From Centipeda periodontii DSM 2778 (GTDB taxonomy: Bacteria; Bacillota; Negativicutes; Selenomonadales; Selenomonadaceae), in NCBI RefSeq assembly GCF_000213975.1, contig NZ_GL892076.1, positions 1,002,555 to 1,050,854 of the forward strand: a stretch of DNA of 48,300 bases. The letters are read 5' to 3'. Shown piece by piece: positions 10,470 to 23,101 of this stretch (position 1 is the stretch's first letter; each line of letters starts with the position of its first letter). The notes under the pieces were generated by a model, which had not been told where the DNA came from, ran no database searches, and saw only the letters and a list, made by a program, of their open reading frames with translations. The translations under genes and the position numbers were made by a program.

Positions 10470-10510
10470 GAGCATGAAGCATTTCGCCTTCATGCTCTTT
10501 GTTGTTTTTT
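10470..10510 (+). terminator. Terminator upstream of groES
   Basis: GAGCATGAAG (10470-10479) pairs perfectly with CTTCATGCTC (10488-10497), followed by TTTGTTGTTTTTTT. It ends transcription from the lipoprotein-chemoreceptor unit. Confidence 0.85.
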
Positions 10511-10532
10511 TGACTTTTTTACAAAATACCTA

Positions 10533-10564
10533 TTGACTTTTTGACTTAAAACGATTAGTATATA
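10533..10564 (+). promoter_or_regulatory. groESL promoter region
   Basis: TTGACT (10533-10538) is the best -35; TAGTAT at 10556-10561 (17-bp spacing) is the best -10, overlapping TATATA. It lies immediately upstream of the CIRCE operator, as expected for HrcA repression. A second TTGACT at 10541 is a competing -35. Confidence 0.5.
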
Positions 10565-10573
10565 CATCGTAAG

Positions 10574-10600
10574 TTAGCACTCAGCGAATGAGAGTGCTAA
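10574..10600. promoter_or_regulatory. CIRCE operator (HrcA binding site)
   Basis: A perfect TTAGCACTC-N9-GAGTGCTAA inverted repeat (10574-10582 and 10592-10600). This is the standard HrcA operator of class I heat-shock genes, placed 43 bp before groES. It indicates HrcA repression of groESL; hrcA itself is not in the window. Confidence 0.97.
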
Positions 10601-10642
10601 CACCATCAAAAAGATTTGTATGAAAACTAGGAGGAAGATACC

Positions 10643-10924
10643 ATGATTAAGCCACTGGGCGAACGTGTTGTCATTGAAGTCGCGGAGAGCGATGTCACAA
10701 CGGCGAGCGGCATTGTGCTCCCCGACACGGCAAAGGAAAAGCCGCAAAAGGGCAAGGTCGTTGCCGTTGGCACAGGCAAGCTGCTCGAGAGCGGCGAGCG
10801 TGCGGAGATGGAGGTCAAGGTCGGCGACGGCGTTGTCTTCTCGAAGTACTCGGGTTCCGAGATCAAGGTAGACGACAAGGATTACCTCATCGTTCGTGAG
10901 AGCGATATTCTGGCAATCCTGTAA
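10643..10924 (+). CDS. groES: Co-chaperonin GroES
   Basis: A 93-residue protein starting [13 protein letters not shown], the GroES fold with the mobile loop around residues 17-35 ([20 protein letters not shown]) that docks onto GroEL. It forms the heptameric lid of the chaperonin chamber. RBS AGGAGG is 8 nt before the ATG. It is the first gene of a groES-groL operon under a CIRCE operator, 24 bp upstream of groL. Confidence 0.98.
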   Translation: MIKPLGERVVIEVAESDVTTASGIVLPDTAKEKPQKGKVVAVGTGKLLESGERAEMEVKVGDGVVFSKYSGSEIKVDDKDYLIVRESDILAIL

Positions 10925-10948
10925 TAGATAAATTTGGAGGCAATATAA

Positions 10949-12577
<1,629 letters not shown>

Positions 12578-12608
12578 CGCGTCTGCCCGACTGAACCAAT
12601 AAAAAGTG

Positions 12609-12646
12609 AACTCCCTTGTGAACCCTCATGAGGGAGTTTATATTTT
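12609..12646 (+). terminator. Terminator after groL
   Basis: AACTCCCT (12609-12616) pairs with AGGGAGTT (12631-12638), followed by TATATTTTT. Confidence 0.7.
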
Positions 12647-12688
12647 TGGAAGCCATAGATTTCTTTTATGTTTAGGAGTGGGATTGTG

Positions 12689-13156
12689 ATGAAGATGAAA
12701 AAAATCGCAGCGGCAATGGCACTTGGCTGTCTGATGCTCAGCGCAACGGCTTTTGCAGAGGAAGCGCAGGATCGCACCGTACAGCAGTGCTTCCAGAAGG
12801 ACGAACTCATCGTTCTCGACAAGCAGGATGTTGCCGGAGGCAAGGGTACGCTCCATGGGCTCTTCTCCTTTACGCGCGACATGGCAAAGCCGGAGCAGGC
12901 CATCAAGGAGATCGGCTGGATGCGCCTCGATAAGGGGGCGTCCATTGGTCTGCACAAGCACGGTGTCAACGAGGATGCGTACATCATCATCTCGGGCGAG
13001 GGAATCTTCACGGATGGTGACGGCAATGAAACGGTTGTGCACGCGGGCGATATCACCATCGCGCGCGCCGGACAGTCCCACGCACTCCGGAACGAGAAGG
13101 ATGAGCCGCTTATCTTCCTCGATGTGATCGCACAGAACGACGGCATGCAGAAATAA
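12689..13156 (+). CDS. Exported cupin-domain protein
   Basis: A 155-residue protein with a signal peptide (about residues 1-23, ending ATAFA). The mature part is a single cupin: motif 1 around LHKHGVNEDAYIIISGEG (metal-binding His and Glu) and motif 2 around GDITIARAGQSHAL. Cupins are metal-binding beta-barrels; without other motifs an enzymatic function cannot be assigned. The ATG at 12689 is preferred over 12668 because AGGAG is 10 nt upstream and the signal peptide then starts MKMKK. It stands alone between two terminators. Confidence 0.85.
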   Translation: MKMKKIAAAMALGCLMLSATAFAEEAQDRTVQQCFQKDELIVLDKQDVAGGKGTLHGLFSFTRDMAKPEQAIKEIGWMRLDKGASIGLHKHGVNEDAYIIISGEGIFTDGDGNETVVHAGDITIARAGQSHALRNEKDEPLIFLDVIAQNDGMQK

Positions 13157-13163
13157 ATATGCT

Positions 13164-13205
13164 GAGGTATGTTTCTTTACAGATGGAAACGTACCTCTTT
13201 TTTGT
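13164..13205 (+). terminator. Terminator after the cupin gene
   Basis: GAGGTATGTTTC (13164-13175) pairs with GAAACGTACCTC (13186-13197) with one wobble pair, followed by a seven-T run. Confidence 0.85.
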
Positions 13206-13238
13206 TCTGATGTTTACACAAATTCAACCGATACGATA

Positions 13239-13267
13239 TTGTAAAAATGGAAATATAGTGCTATACT
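13239..13267 (+). promoter_or_regulatory. Promoter of the COG4091-type dehydrogenase
   Basis: A -35 TTGTAA (13239-13244) and -10 TATACT (13262-13267) are 17 bp apart, about 57 bp upstream of the start codon. Confidence 0.65.
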
Positions 13268-13323
13268 AGGCACAGATCAATCATTAATAGCTCCACCGAT
13301 GGGTGGGCGAAAGGAGTTTCGCA

Positions 13324-14646
13324 ATGCTGAATATGGACAAGAAACTCGCCAAGCGCGAGGAAGAGGGTAAAATCATCCGCGCGGGCATCGTCGGTGCGGG
13401 TCAGATGGGACGCGGCATGGTCACGCAGATGGCGCTTATGAAGGGCATCATGCCCGCGATCGTCTCGGACATCAAATTTGAAAACGTCATCAACGCCTTC
13501 CACTATGCAGGCATCAGCGACGAGGACATCGCTGTCGCAAAGACGCTCGAGGAAGCGAACCGCTATATGGAGCAGGGCAAATACGTTGCGACGGAGAACT
13601 CAGATCTCATCTCGCAGGCGAACCTCGTCGAAGTTGCGATCGATGTGACGGGCGTGCCCGAGGTCGGCGTCAAGATCGCGATCGATGCGATGAACAACAA
13701 GAAGCACGTTGTCATGATGGACGTGGAAACGGACGTCGTCATCGGCAGCTACCTCAAGAAACTCGGCGACAAGAACGGCGTCATCTACACGGGCTCGGCG
13801 GGCGATGAGCCGGGCGCCGTTATGGAGCTCTTCTCTTTCGCACGTGCGATGGGCATGGAAGTTGTCGTCATGGGCAAGGGCAAGAACAACAAGCTTGACT
13901 ATGACTGCAACCCCGACACCGTGCTCGAGGAGGCGACGCGCCGCAAGATGAGCCCGCGTATGCTCACCTCGTTCAAGGACGGTACGAAGACCATGGTCGA
14001 GATGACCGCGATGTCGAACGCGACCGGATTTGTTCCCGATGTCATCGGCGGACACGGTCCTGCCGCCTCGCCGAAGGATCGTTGCGCCGACCTCAATCAG
14101 ATCTTTAGGCTCAAGAAGGACGGAGGCATCCTCGACAAACACCATGTCGTCGAGTACGTCAACGGCATTGCGCCCGGTGTCTTCGTCACCGTCACCACGG
14201 AGAACGAAGAGATCGCCTATCAGATGGGCTATCACAGCATGGGACCCGGTCCCCTCTGGACGCTTTATCGTCCGTACCACCTCTGCAACCTTGAGACGCC
14301 GCTCACCGTCGCCAAGATCGTCATCGACCATGAGCCGACCATCATCCCCTTGGGCGGTCCCGTCAGCGAATGCATCACCGTCGCCAAGCGCGATCTGAAG
14401 GCGGGCGAGACCATCGATGGCATCGGCGGCTACACCACCTACGGATCGATTGCAACGGCGCAGGAGACCTATGAGAAGGGCTACGTCGTCTACGCCCTCG
14501 TCAACAAGAACACGCGCATGAAGTGCGATGTCAAGAAGGGGACACTCCTCACACTCGACATGGTCGACCTCGACACCTCCACCCAGCTCTATCAGGTGCG
14601 CAAAGAGCAGGATAAGATGTATAACAACGGGTATGCACTGAAGTAA
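13324..14646 (+). CDS. NAD(P)-binding homoserine-dehydrogenase-like protein with C-terminal SAF domain
   Basis: A 440-residue protein of the COG4091 type. An N-terminal Rossmann segment (IRAGIVGAGQMGRGMV, about residues 18-35) binds NAD(P). The middle carries dehydrogenase-like segments (NLVEVAIDVTGVPEVG, YTGSAGDEPGAVMELF), and the C-terminal about 90 residues (SECITVAKRDLKAGETIDGIGGY and on) form a SAF-like domain. The start at 13324 follows AAGGAG. Members are often called predicted homoserine dehydrogenases, but the true substrate in most organisms is unknown and some act in sugar-acid or polyol catabolism. It appears monocistronic with its own promoter and terminator, so context does not reveal the pathway. 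Confidence 0.85.
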   Translation: MLNMDKKLAKREEEGKIIRAGIVGAGQMGRGMVTQMALMKGIMPAIVSDIKFENVINAFHYAGISDEDIAVAKTLEEANRYMEQGKYVATENSDLISQANLVEVAIDVTGVPEVGVKIAIDAMNNKKHVVMMDVETDVVIGSYLKKLGDKNGVIYTGSAGDEPGAVMELFSFARAMGMEVVVMGKGKNNKLDYDCNPDTVLEEATRRKMSPRMLTSFKDGTKTMVEMTAMSNATGFVPDVIGGHGPAASPKDRCADLNQIFRLKKDGGILDKHHVVEYVNGIAPGVFVTVTTENEEIAYQMGYHSMGPGPLWTLYRPYHLCNLETPLTVAKIVIDHEPTIIPLGGPVSECITVAKRDLKAGETIDGIGGYTTYGSIATAQETYEKGYVVYALVNKNTRMKCDVKKGTLLTLDMVDLDTSTQLYQVRKEQDKMYNNGYALK

Positions 14647-14668
14647 GCGAAACGAGAGAACTTAAAAA

Positions 14669-14706
14669 CTGCCATAAAGGATTTGTCTCTTTATGGCAGC
14701 TTTTTC
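14669..14706. terminator. Bidirectional terminator
   Basis: CTGCCATAAAG (14669-14679) pairs perfectly with CTTTATGGCAG (14689-14699). A T-run follows on the plus strand and an A-run precedes (T-run on minus), so it can end both the dehydrogenase gene and the convergent hic module. Confidence 0.85.
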
Positions 14707-14713
14707 TATGGAG

Positions 14714-15091
14714 CTATCCAATTTTTTCGAGCAGTGCATCGTGCAGTGTTTTGGAGAAGTTGATTCCCTGTGCGCGGGCGCGGTCGTTCAGCCATGCGGG
14801 GATGGTCAGTGTCTTTTTCACCGAGCGACTTGACTTTGCAAGGTTGATATTTGCGCGAATGAGTGTGGGATAGGAGGTTTCTTCTCTTGGAATGGATTGC
14901 ATGGGGCGTGCTGCAGGGAGCTTGTCTCTGTGCGAGAGTGATTCTACCAGCTCGCAGGCAAGTGCCTCTGACGCATTTGTGAGCAGTTCATCCATCGTGT
15001 CAGCGAAGGTCTGACAGCTAGGGAGGTCCGGAAACTCCGCCCAGAGTCCGTCGGGATCTTCGTGAATAATGGCGGGATATATGTATTGCAT
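14714..15091 (-). CDS. hicB: HicB-family antitoxin
   Basis: A 125-residue protein with the HicB architecture: an N-terminal domain (YIYPAIIHEDPDGLWAEFPD and LPSCQTFADTMDELL) with the degenerate RNase-H-like fold, then a C-terminal KTLTIPAWLNDRARAQGINF segment resembling a ribbon-helix-helix DNA-binding domain. HicB neutralises the HicA mRNA interferase and represses its own operon. RBS GGAGG precedes the ATG. It lies 12 bp downstream of the hicA frame, the usual hicA-hicB order. A candidate operator sits at 15303-15320. Confidence 0.88.
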   Translation of the reverse strand: MQYIYPAIIHEDPDGLWAEFPDLPSCQTFADTMDELLTNASEALACELVESLSHRDKLPAARPMQSIPREETSYPTLIRANINLAKSSRSVKKTLTIPAWLNDRARAQGINFSKTLHDALLEKIG

Positions 15092-15103
15092 GGAAGCCTC
15101 CGA

Positions 15104-15275
15104 TCATTTTAATCCTGTTCTCTTCAATATCGCATTGAGAAGTCCTGAAGGGACATCTTTCCTGTGGATAGGGATAGGGATGATCTCTGTCGCATTTCCT
15201 TTTCTCAGCTTATGATGACTGCCATTGATATTGACGACTTGCCATCCATTTTGGAGGAGCAGCTTTATCTCTCAT
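15104..15275 (-). pseudogene. hicA: HicA-family toxin, frame disrupted at the start codon
   Basis: Minus-strand translation of 15271-15104 gives a near-complete HicA: EIKLLLQNGWQVVNINGSHH, then RKGNATEIIPIP and HRKDVPSGLLNAILKRTGLK. It contains the NGW motif and the GSHH catalytic histidine. The expected start ATG (15275-15273), with AGGGG at the right distance, is one base out of frame; the HicA frame itself has TGA directly before its first Glu codon. One extra base or loss of two bases in the ATGAGAGA tract explains it. The toxin is probably not made unless the sequence is wrong or an unusual start is used. Confidence 0.75.
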
Positions 15276-15297
15276 GATGCACCCCTTTCGTGAAATG

Positions 15298-15326
15298 ATT
15301 ATAACACGTGTATACGTGTTGTTCAA
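15298..15326 (-). promoter_or_regulatory. hic promoter with palindromic operator in the spacer
   Basis: On the minus strand, -35 TTGAAC (15326-15321) and -10 TATAAT (15303-15298) are 17 bp apart. The spacer is filled by the inverted repeat AACACGT-N4-ACGTGTT (15303-15320). Such placement fits autorepression by HicB. Confidence 0.65.
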
Positions 15327-15338
15327 ATATATTCTCTG

Positions 15339-15372
15339 TTGCATTAAGTGAAAGAGGTTTCACTTAATGCAA
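15339..15372. repeat. Perfect 15-bp inverted repeat
   Basis: TTGCATTAAGTGAAA (15339-15353) is perfectly complementary to TTTCACTTAATGCAA (15358-15372) around a GAGG loop. It lies in the divergent region between hicA and the galactoside operon. No T-run follows, so it does not look like a terminator. Confidence 0.7.
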
Positions 15373-15403
15373 TTCCCATGTATTTATTCGTAAATTTTAG
15401 AAA

Positions 15404-15440
15404 GAAAACGTTTGCTTTTTTGAAAACAAAGTCGTATAAT
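15404..15440 (+). promoter_or_regulatory. Galactoside operon promoter with LacI-type operator 1
   Basis: A -35 TTGCTT (15412-15417) and -10 TATAAT (15435-15440) have 17-bp spacing. The operator GAAAACGTTTGCTTT (15404-15418, centre 15409/15410) overlaps the -35, as expected for repression by a LacI-family protein such as the one at 24640. Confidence 0.75.
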
Positions 15441-15450
15441 AAAGACCGTA

Positions 15451-15471
15451 AGAAAGAAAACGTTTACTTTT
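15451..15471. promoter_or_regulatory. LacI-type operator 2
   Basis: AGAAAGAAAACGTTTACTTTT repeats 20 of the 21 bases of operator 1, extended to AGAAAG on its left. Its centre (15461/15462) is 52 bp from that of operator 1, close to five helical turns, and lies just after the predicted transcription start. Confidence 0.7.
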
Positions 15472-15544
15472 CCTTTTCCATCCAAATGAAAACTGTTCAC
15501 AAAGGAAGCGGTACTTGCTTCCGGCTCTTGAAGGAGGGAGTCAC

Positions 15545-16150
15545 ATGGAGGAGAAGAAGTTTATCCTCACCATCAGCCGCCGCTACGGCTGCGGCGGACG
15601 GGAACTCGCGAACATTCTCGCTGAGAAGCTGGGGGTTCATCTCTATGACCGTCAGATTGTCCATCTCGCTGCGGCAAAGCTCGGCATCAACGATCTGCAT
15701 GAGAAGGAACTGCTCGAACTTGAGAACACGGTGAAGCCGCTTGCATCGCGCTTCATTCCGTTCCACTCGTTCGGTATGGCGATGGGGGAGTCCAGCCAGG
15801 GGATGTTCATGGCGGAGTCGAATGTCATCCGCAAACTTGCCGATGACGGTCCGTGCATCTTCCTCGGGCGCTGCGCGGACTATGCGCTCCGGAAGCGCGA
15901 CGATGTGTTTTCCATCTTCGTCTGTGCGGACGACGACTACCGTGAGGAGCGCGGACGTACGGTCTACGAGGGCAAGACGCTCAAGGAGATGGATCGCGAG
16001 GATGAGAAACGCGCGCGCTACTATGACTACTATACGGGGCGCAAGTGGGGCGACGGCGCACACTATGACCTCGTTGTGAATGCGGGACGTGCGCCGCTCG
16101 CGCAGATTGCGGATGGCATCATTGCCTACATCCGCACGGTCAAAGGCTGA
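15545..16150 (+). CDS. Cytidylate-kinase-like family protein
   Basis: A 201-residue protein beginning MEEKKFILTISRRYGCGGRE, which matches the N-terminus of the Cytidylate_kin2 family (a P-loop-like glycine-rich turn, then LAEKLGVHLYDRQIV). Further family segments are CIFLGRCADYALR and RARYYDYYTGRKWGD. Family members are P-loop kinase relatives of mostly unknown substrate; many occur beside transporters in Firmicutes. The ATG at 15545 follows GGAGGGAG. It is the first gene of the galactoside operon, directly behind the two LacI-type operators and 12 bp before the permease gene, so it should be induced with it. What it phosphorylates cannot be told. Confidence 0.8.
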   Translation: MEEKKFILTISRRYGCGGRELANILAEKLGVHLYDRQIVHLAAAKLGINDLHEKELLELENTVKPLASRFIPFHSFGMAMGESSQGMFMAESNVIRKLADDGPCIFLGRCADYALRKRDDVFSIFVCADDDYREERGRTVYEGKTLKEMDREDEKRARYYDYYTGRKWGDGAHYDLVVNAGRAPLAQIADGIIAYIRTVKG

Positions 16151-16162
16151 GGAGGGCTTCCC

Positions 16163-20765
<4,603 letters not shown>

Positions 20766-20774
20766 GGAAAAACA

Positions 20775-20812
20775 AAAAACGCAGGAGTTTTCAAAAAGCT
20801 CTTGCGTTTTTT
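20775..20812 (+). terminator. Terminator after lacZ
   Basis: ACGCAGGAG (20779-20787) pairs with CTCTTGCGT (20799-20807), preceded by an A-run and followed by TTTTT. It splits the galactoside cluster into two transcription units. Confidence 0.75.
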
Positions 20813-20842
20813 GGCAAAAAGAGATAGAATGAAAAACGGAAA

Positions 20843-20858
20843 AGAAAACGTTTACTTT
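20843..20858. promoter_or_regulatory. LacI-type operator 3 before galK
   Basis: AGAAAACGTTTACTTT is identical to the core of operator 2. It lies 53 bp upstream of galK, just behind the lacZ terminator, and implies that galKET has its own regulated promoter; TACAAT at 20867-20872 is a possible -10. Confidence 0.7.
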
Positions 20859-20910
20859 CGCTTAATTACAATTTTGATACTTACCCAAAGATGAACGGAG
20901 GATGCAGACG

Positions 20911-22077
20911 ATGGCAATTTTGGACGAGATGAACGAGGTGTTTCGGGAGAAGTTCGGCGCCGCCGAGACGCACGCATATTTTTCGCCGGGGCGCGTGAAT
21001 CTCATCGGCGAACACACGGACTACAACGGCGGACACGTTTTTCCGTGCGCGATTTCGCTCGGGACGTATGCGCTCGTCGCGCCGCGCACGGACAATGTAT
21101 CGCGCCTCTACTCGATGAATCTGCCGGAACAGGGCGTGGTGGAGTTCCCGATGCACGGCGCGGTCAAGAGCGAGGCTTACGGTTGGGCGAACTATCCGAT
21201 CGGCGTCGTGCGCATGATGGAGGATGCGGGACACGCGGCGGCACACGGCTTTGACATCCTTTTCTACGGCAATCTGCCGAACGGTGCGGGGCTGTCTTCC
21301 TCTGCCTCCATCGAGGTCCTGATGGGCGTCATTCTAAACGATGAGCTTGGGCTGGGCATCGACCGCGTGGAGCTCGTGAAGCTCGCTCAGAAGGCGGAGA
21401 ATCAGTTCGTCGGAATGAACTGCGGCATCATGGATCAGTTCGCGGTCGGGATGGGGAAGAAGGACTGTGCAATCCTGCTCGACTGTAATACACTTGAGTA
21501 CCGCTACAGCAAGCTTGACCTCAAGGGGTGCAGTATCGTCATCACGAACACGAACAAGGCGCACAGCCTCGTCACGTCCGCGTATAACGAGCGTCGGATG
21601 CAGAGCGAGGCGGCACTCAAGGCTCTGCAAAAGGTCAAGGCGATCAAGTCCCTCGGCGAACTGACAAACGCGGAGTTTGATGAGAACGCCGCCGTAATCG
21701 AGGATGAGGTCGAGCGCAGACGCGCACGCCATGCGGTCTATGAGAACCGCCGCACACTCGAGGCGGTCGAGGCACTGGAAAAGAACGATGTGAAGCGCTT
21801 CGGCGCACTGATGAACGATTCCCACGTCTCCCTGCGCGACGACTACGAGGTGACAGGACCGGAGCTGGACACGCTCGCGGAACTTGCGTGGCAGCAGGAG
21901 GGCGTGCTCGGCTCGCGCATGACGGGCGGCGGTTTTGCGGGCTGCACGGTCAGCATTGTGCGCGACGAGGCAATCCCCGCATTCGAGAAGAATGTGGCGG
22001 AGGCGTATACGGCGAAGATCGGCTATGCACCGAGCTTCTACGTGGCGAATATTGCGGACGGCGCACGCCGCCTGTAA
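20911..22077 (+). CDS. galK: Galactokinase
   Basis: A 388-residue GHMP-family kinase that phosphorylates alpha-galactose to galactose-1-phosphate with ATP, the first Leloir step. It has the galactokinase signature GRVNLIGEHTDYNGG (about residues 29-45), the GHMP ATP motif LPNGAGLSSSASIEV (about 122-136) and the C-terminal GSRMTGGGFAGCTVS. The ATG at 20911 is 9 nt after GGAGG; ATG 20902 abuts the Shine-Dalgarno sequence and is unlikely. It leads the galK-galE-galT unit, regulated through operator 3. No galM mutarotase gene is present. Confidence 0.97.
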   Translation: MAILDEMNEVFREKFGAAETHAYFSPGRVNLIGEHTDYNGGHVFPCAISLGTYALVAPRTDNVSRLYSMNLPEQGVVEFPMHGAVKSEAYGWANYPIGVVRMMEDAGHAAAHGFDILFYGNLPNGAGLSSSASIEVLMGVILNDELGLGIDRVELVKLAQKAENQFVGMNCGIMDQFAVGMGKKDCAILLDCNTLEYRYSKLDLKGCSIVITNTNKAHSLVTSAYNERRMQSEAALKALQKVKAIKSLGELTNAEFDENAAVIEDEVERRRARHAVYENRRTLEAVEALEKNDVKRFGALMNDSHVSLRDDYEVTGPELDTLAELAWQQEGVLGSRMTGGGFAGCTVSIVRDEAIPAFEKNVAEAYTAKIGYAPSFYVANIADGARRL

Positions 22078-22095
22078 GGTGAAAGGAGCATACTC

Positions 22096-23085
22096 ATGGC
22101 TATCTTGGTTTGCGGCGGTGCGGGCTACATCGGCTCTCATGCCGTGCATGCGCTCGTCGAAAAGGGCGAAGAGGTCGTCATTGTCGACAACCTGCAGACG
22201 GGGCATCGCGGCGCGCTGAACCCTGCGGCGAAATTTTACGAGGGCGATATTCGCGATGCCTCCGTGCTCGACAGGATTTTTACGGAGAATAAGATCGAGG
22301 CGGTCATCCACTTCGCGGCAAATTCGCTTGTCGGCGAGAGCATGGAAAAGCCGCTGCTCTACTTCAACAACAATGTCTACGGGATGCAGGTGCTCCTTGA
22401 AGGGATGGTGCGGCACGGCGTGGACAAGATTGTCTTCTCCTCGACGGCGGCGACCTACGGCGAGCCAAAGCGCGTGCCGATTCATGAGGACGACGAGACG
22501 TGCCCGACGAATACCTACGGCGAGACGAAGCTCACGATGGAGAAGATGATGAAGTGGGTGAGTCGCGCGAACGGCGTGCGCTATGTCTCCCTGCGCTATT
22601 TCAACGCGGCGGGGGCATTGCCCGATGGCTCGATCGGCGAGGATCACAAGACGGAGACGCATCTGATCCCGCTTATCCTGCAAGTACCGACGGGGAGGCG
22701 CGACCATATCACGGTGTTCGGTGACGATTATCCGACGCCGGATGGGACGTGTCTGCGCGACTACATCCATGTGGTCGATCTTGCGGATGCCCATGTACTT
22801 GCGCTTGAGTACCTCAGAAAGGGCGGTGCGAGCGACATCTTCAACCTCGGCAACGGTCAGGGATTCTCGGTCAAGGAGATGATTGCGGCGGCGGAAAAGG
22901 CGACGGGACGCTCCATCAAGGTGGAGATTGGCGCACGCCGTGCGGGTGATCCTGCACAGCTCATTGCATCGAGCGAGAAGGCACGCTCCGTGCTTGGATG
23001 GAAGCCGCAGTTCACGGATGTGGAGCAGGTCATCGGGACGGCGTGGAAATGGCACGAGAGCCATCCGCACGGGTATGAGGACTAG
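22096..23085 (+). CDS. galE: UDP-glucose 4-epimerase
   Basis: A 329-residue short-chain dehydrogenase-type epimerase that interconverts UDP-galactose and UDP-glucose with bound NAD. The NAD motif GGAGYIGSH is at residues 6-14, the SSTAATYG segment carries the catalytic Ser/Thr, and the YxxxK pair is Tyr141/Lys145 in TYGETK. Length is typical. It follows galK by 18 bp and precedes galT by 16 bp, both with ribosome binding sites, so the three Leloir genes are one unit. Confidence 0.96.
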   Translation: MAILVCGGAGYIGSHAVHALVEKGEEVVIVDNLQTGHRGALNPAAKFYEGDIRDASVLDRIFTENKIEAVIHFAANSLVGESMEKPLLYFNNNVYGMQVLLEGMVRHGVDKIVFSSTAATYGEPKRVPIHEDDETCPTNTYGETKLTMEKMMKWVSRANGVRYVSLRYFNAAGALPDGSIGEDHKTETHLIPLILQVPTGRRDHITVFGDDYPTPDGTCLRDYIHVVDLADAHVLALEYLRKGGASDIFNLGNGQGFSVKEMIAAAEKATGRSIKVEIGARRAGDPAQLIASSEKARSVLGWKPQFTDVEQVIGTAWKWHESHPHGYED

Positions 23086-23101
23086 GACGGGAGGATGCAT
23101 C

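Noticed and set aside
22883-23101. N-terminal extension of galT to 22883
   Set aside because: It would lie wholly inside galE in another frame and would place the strong Shine-Dalgarno sequence at 23090 inside the gene.
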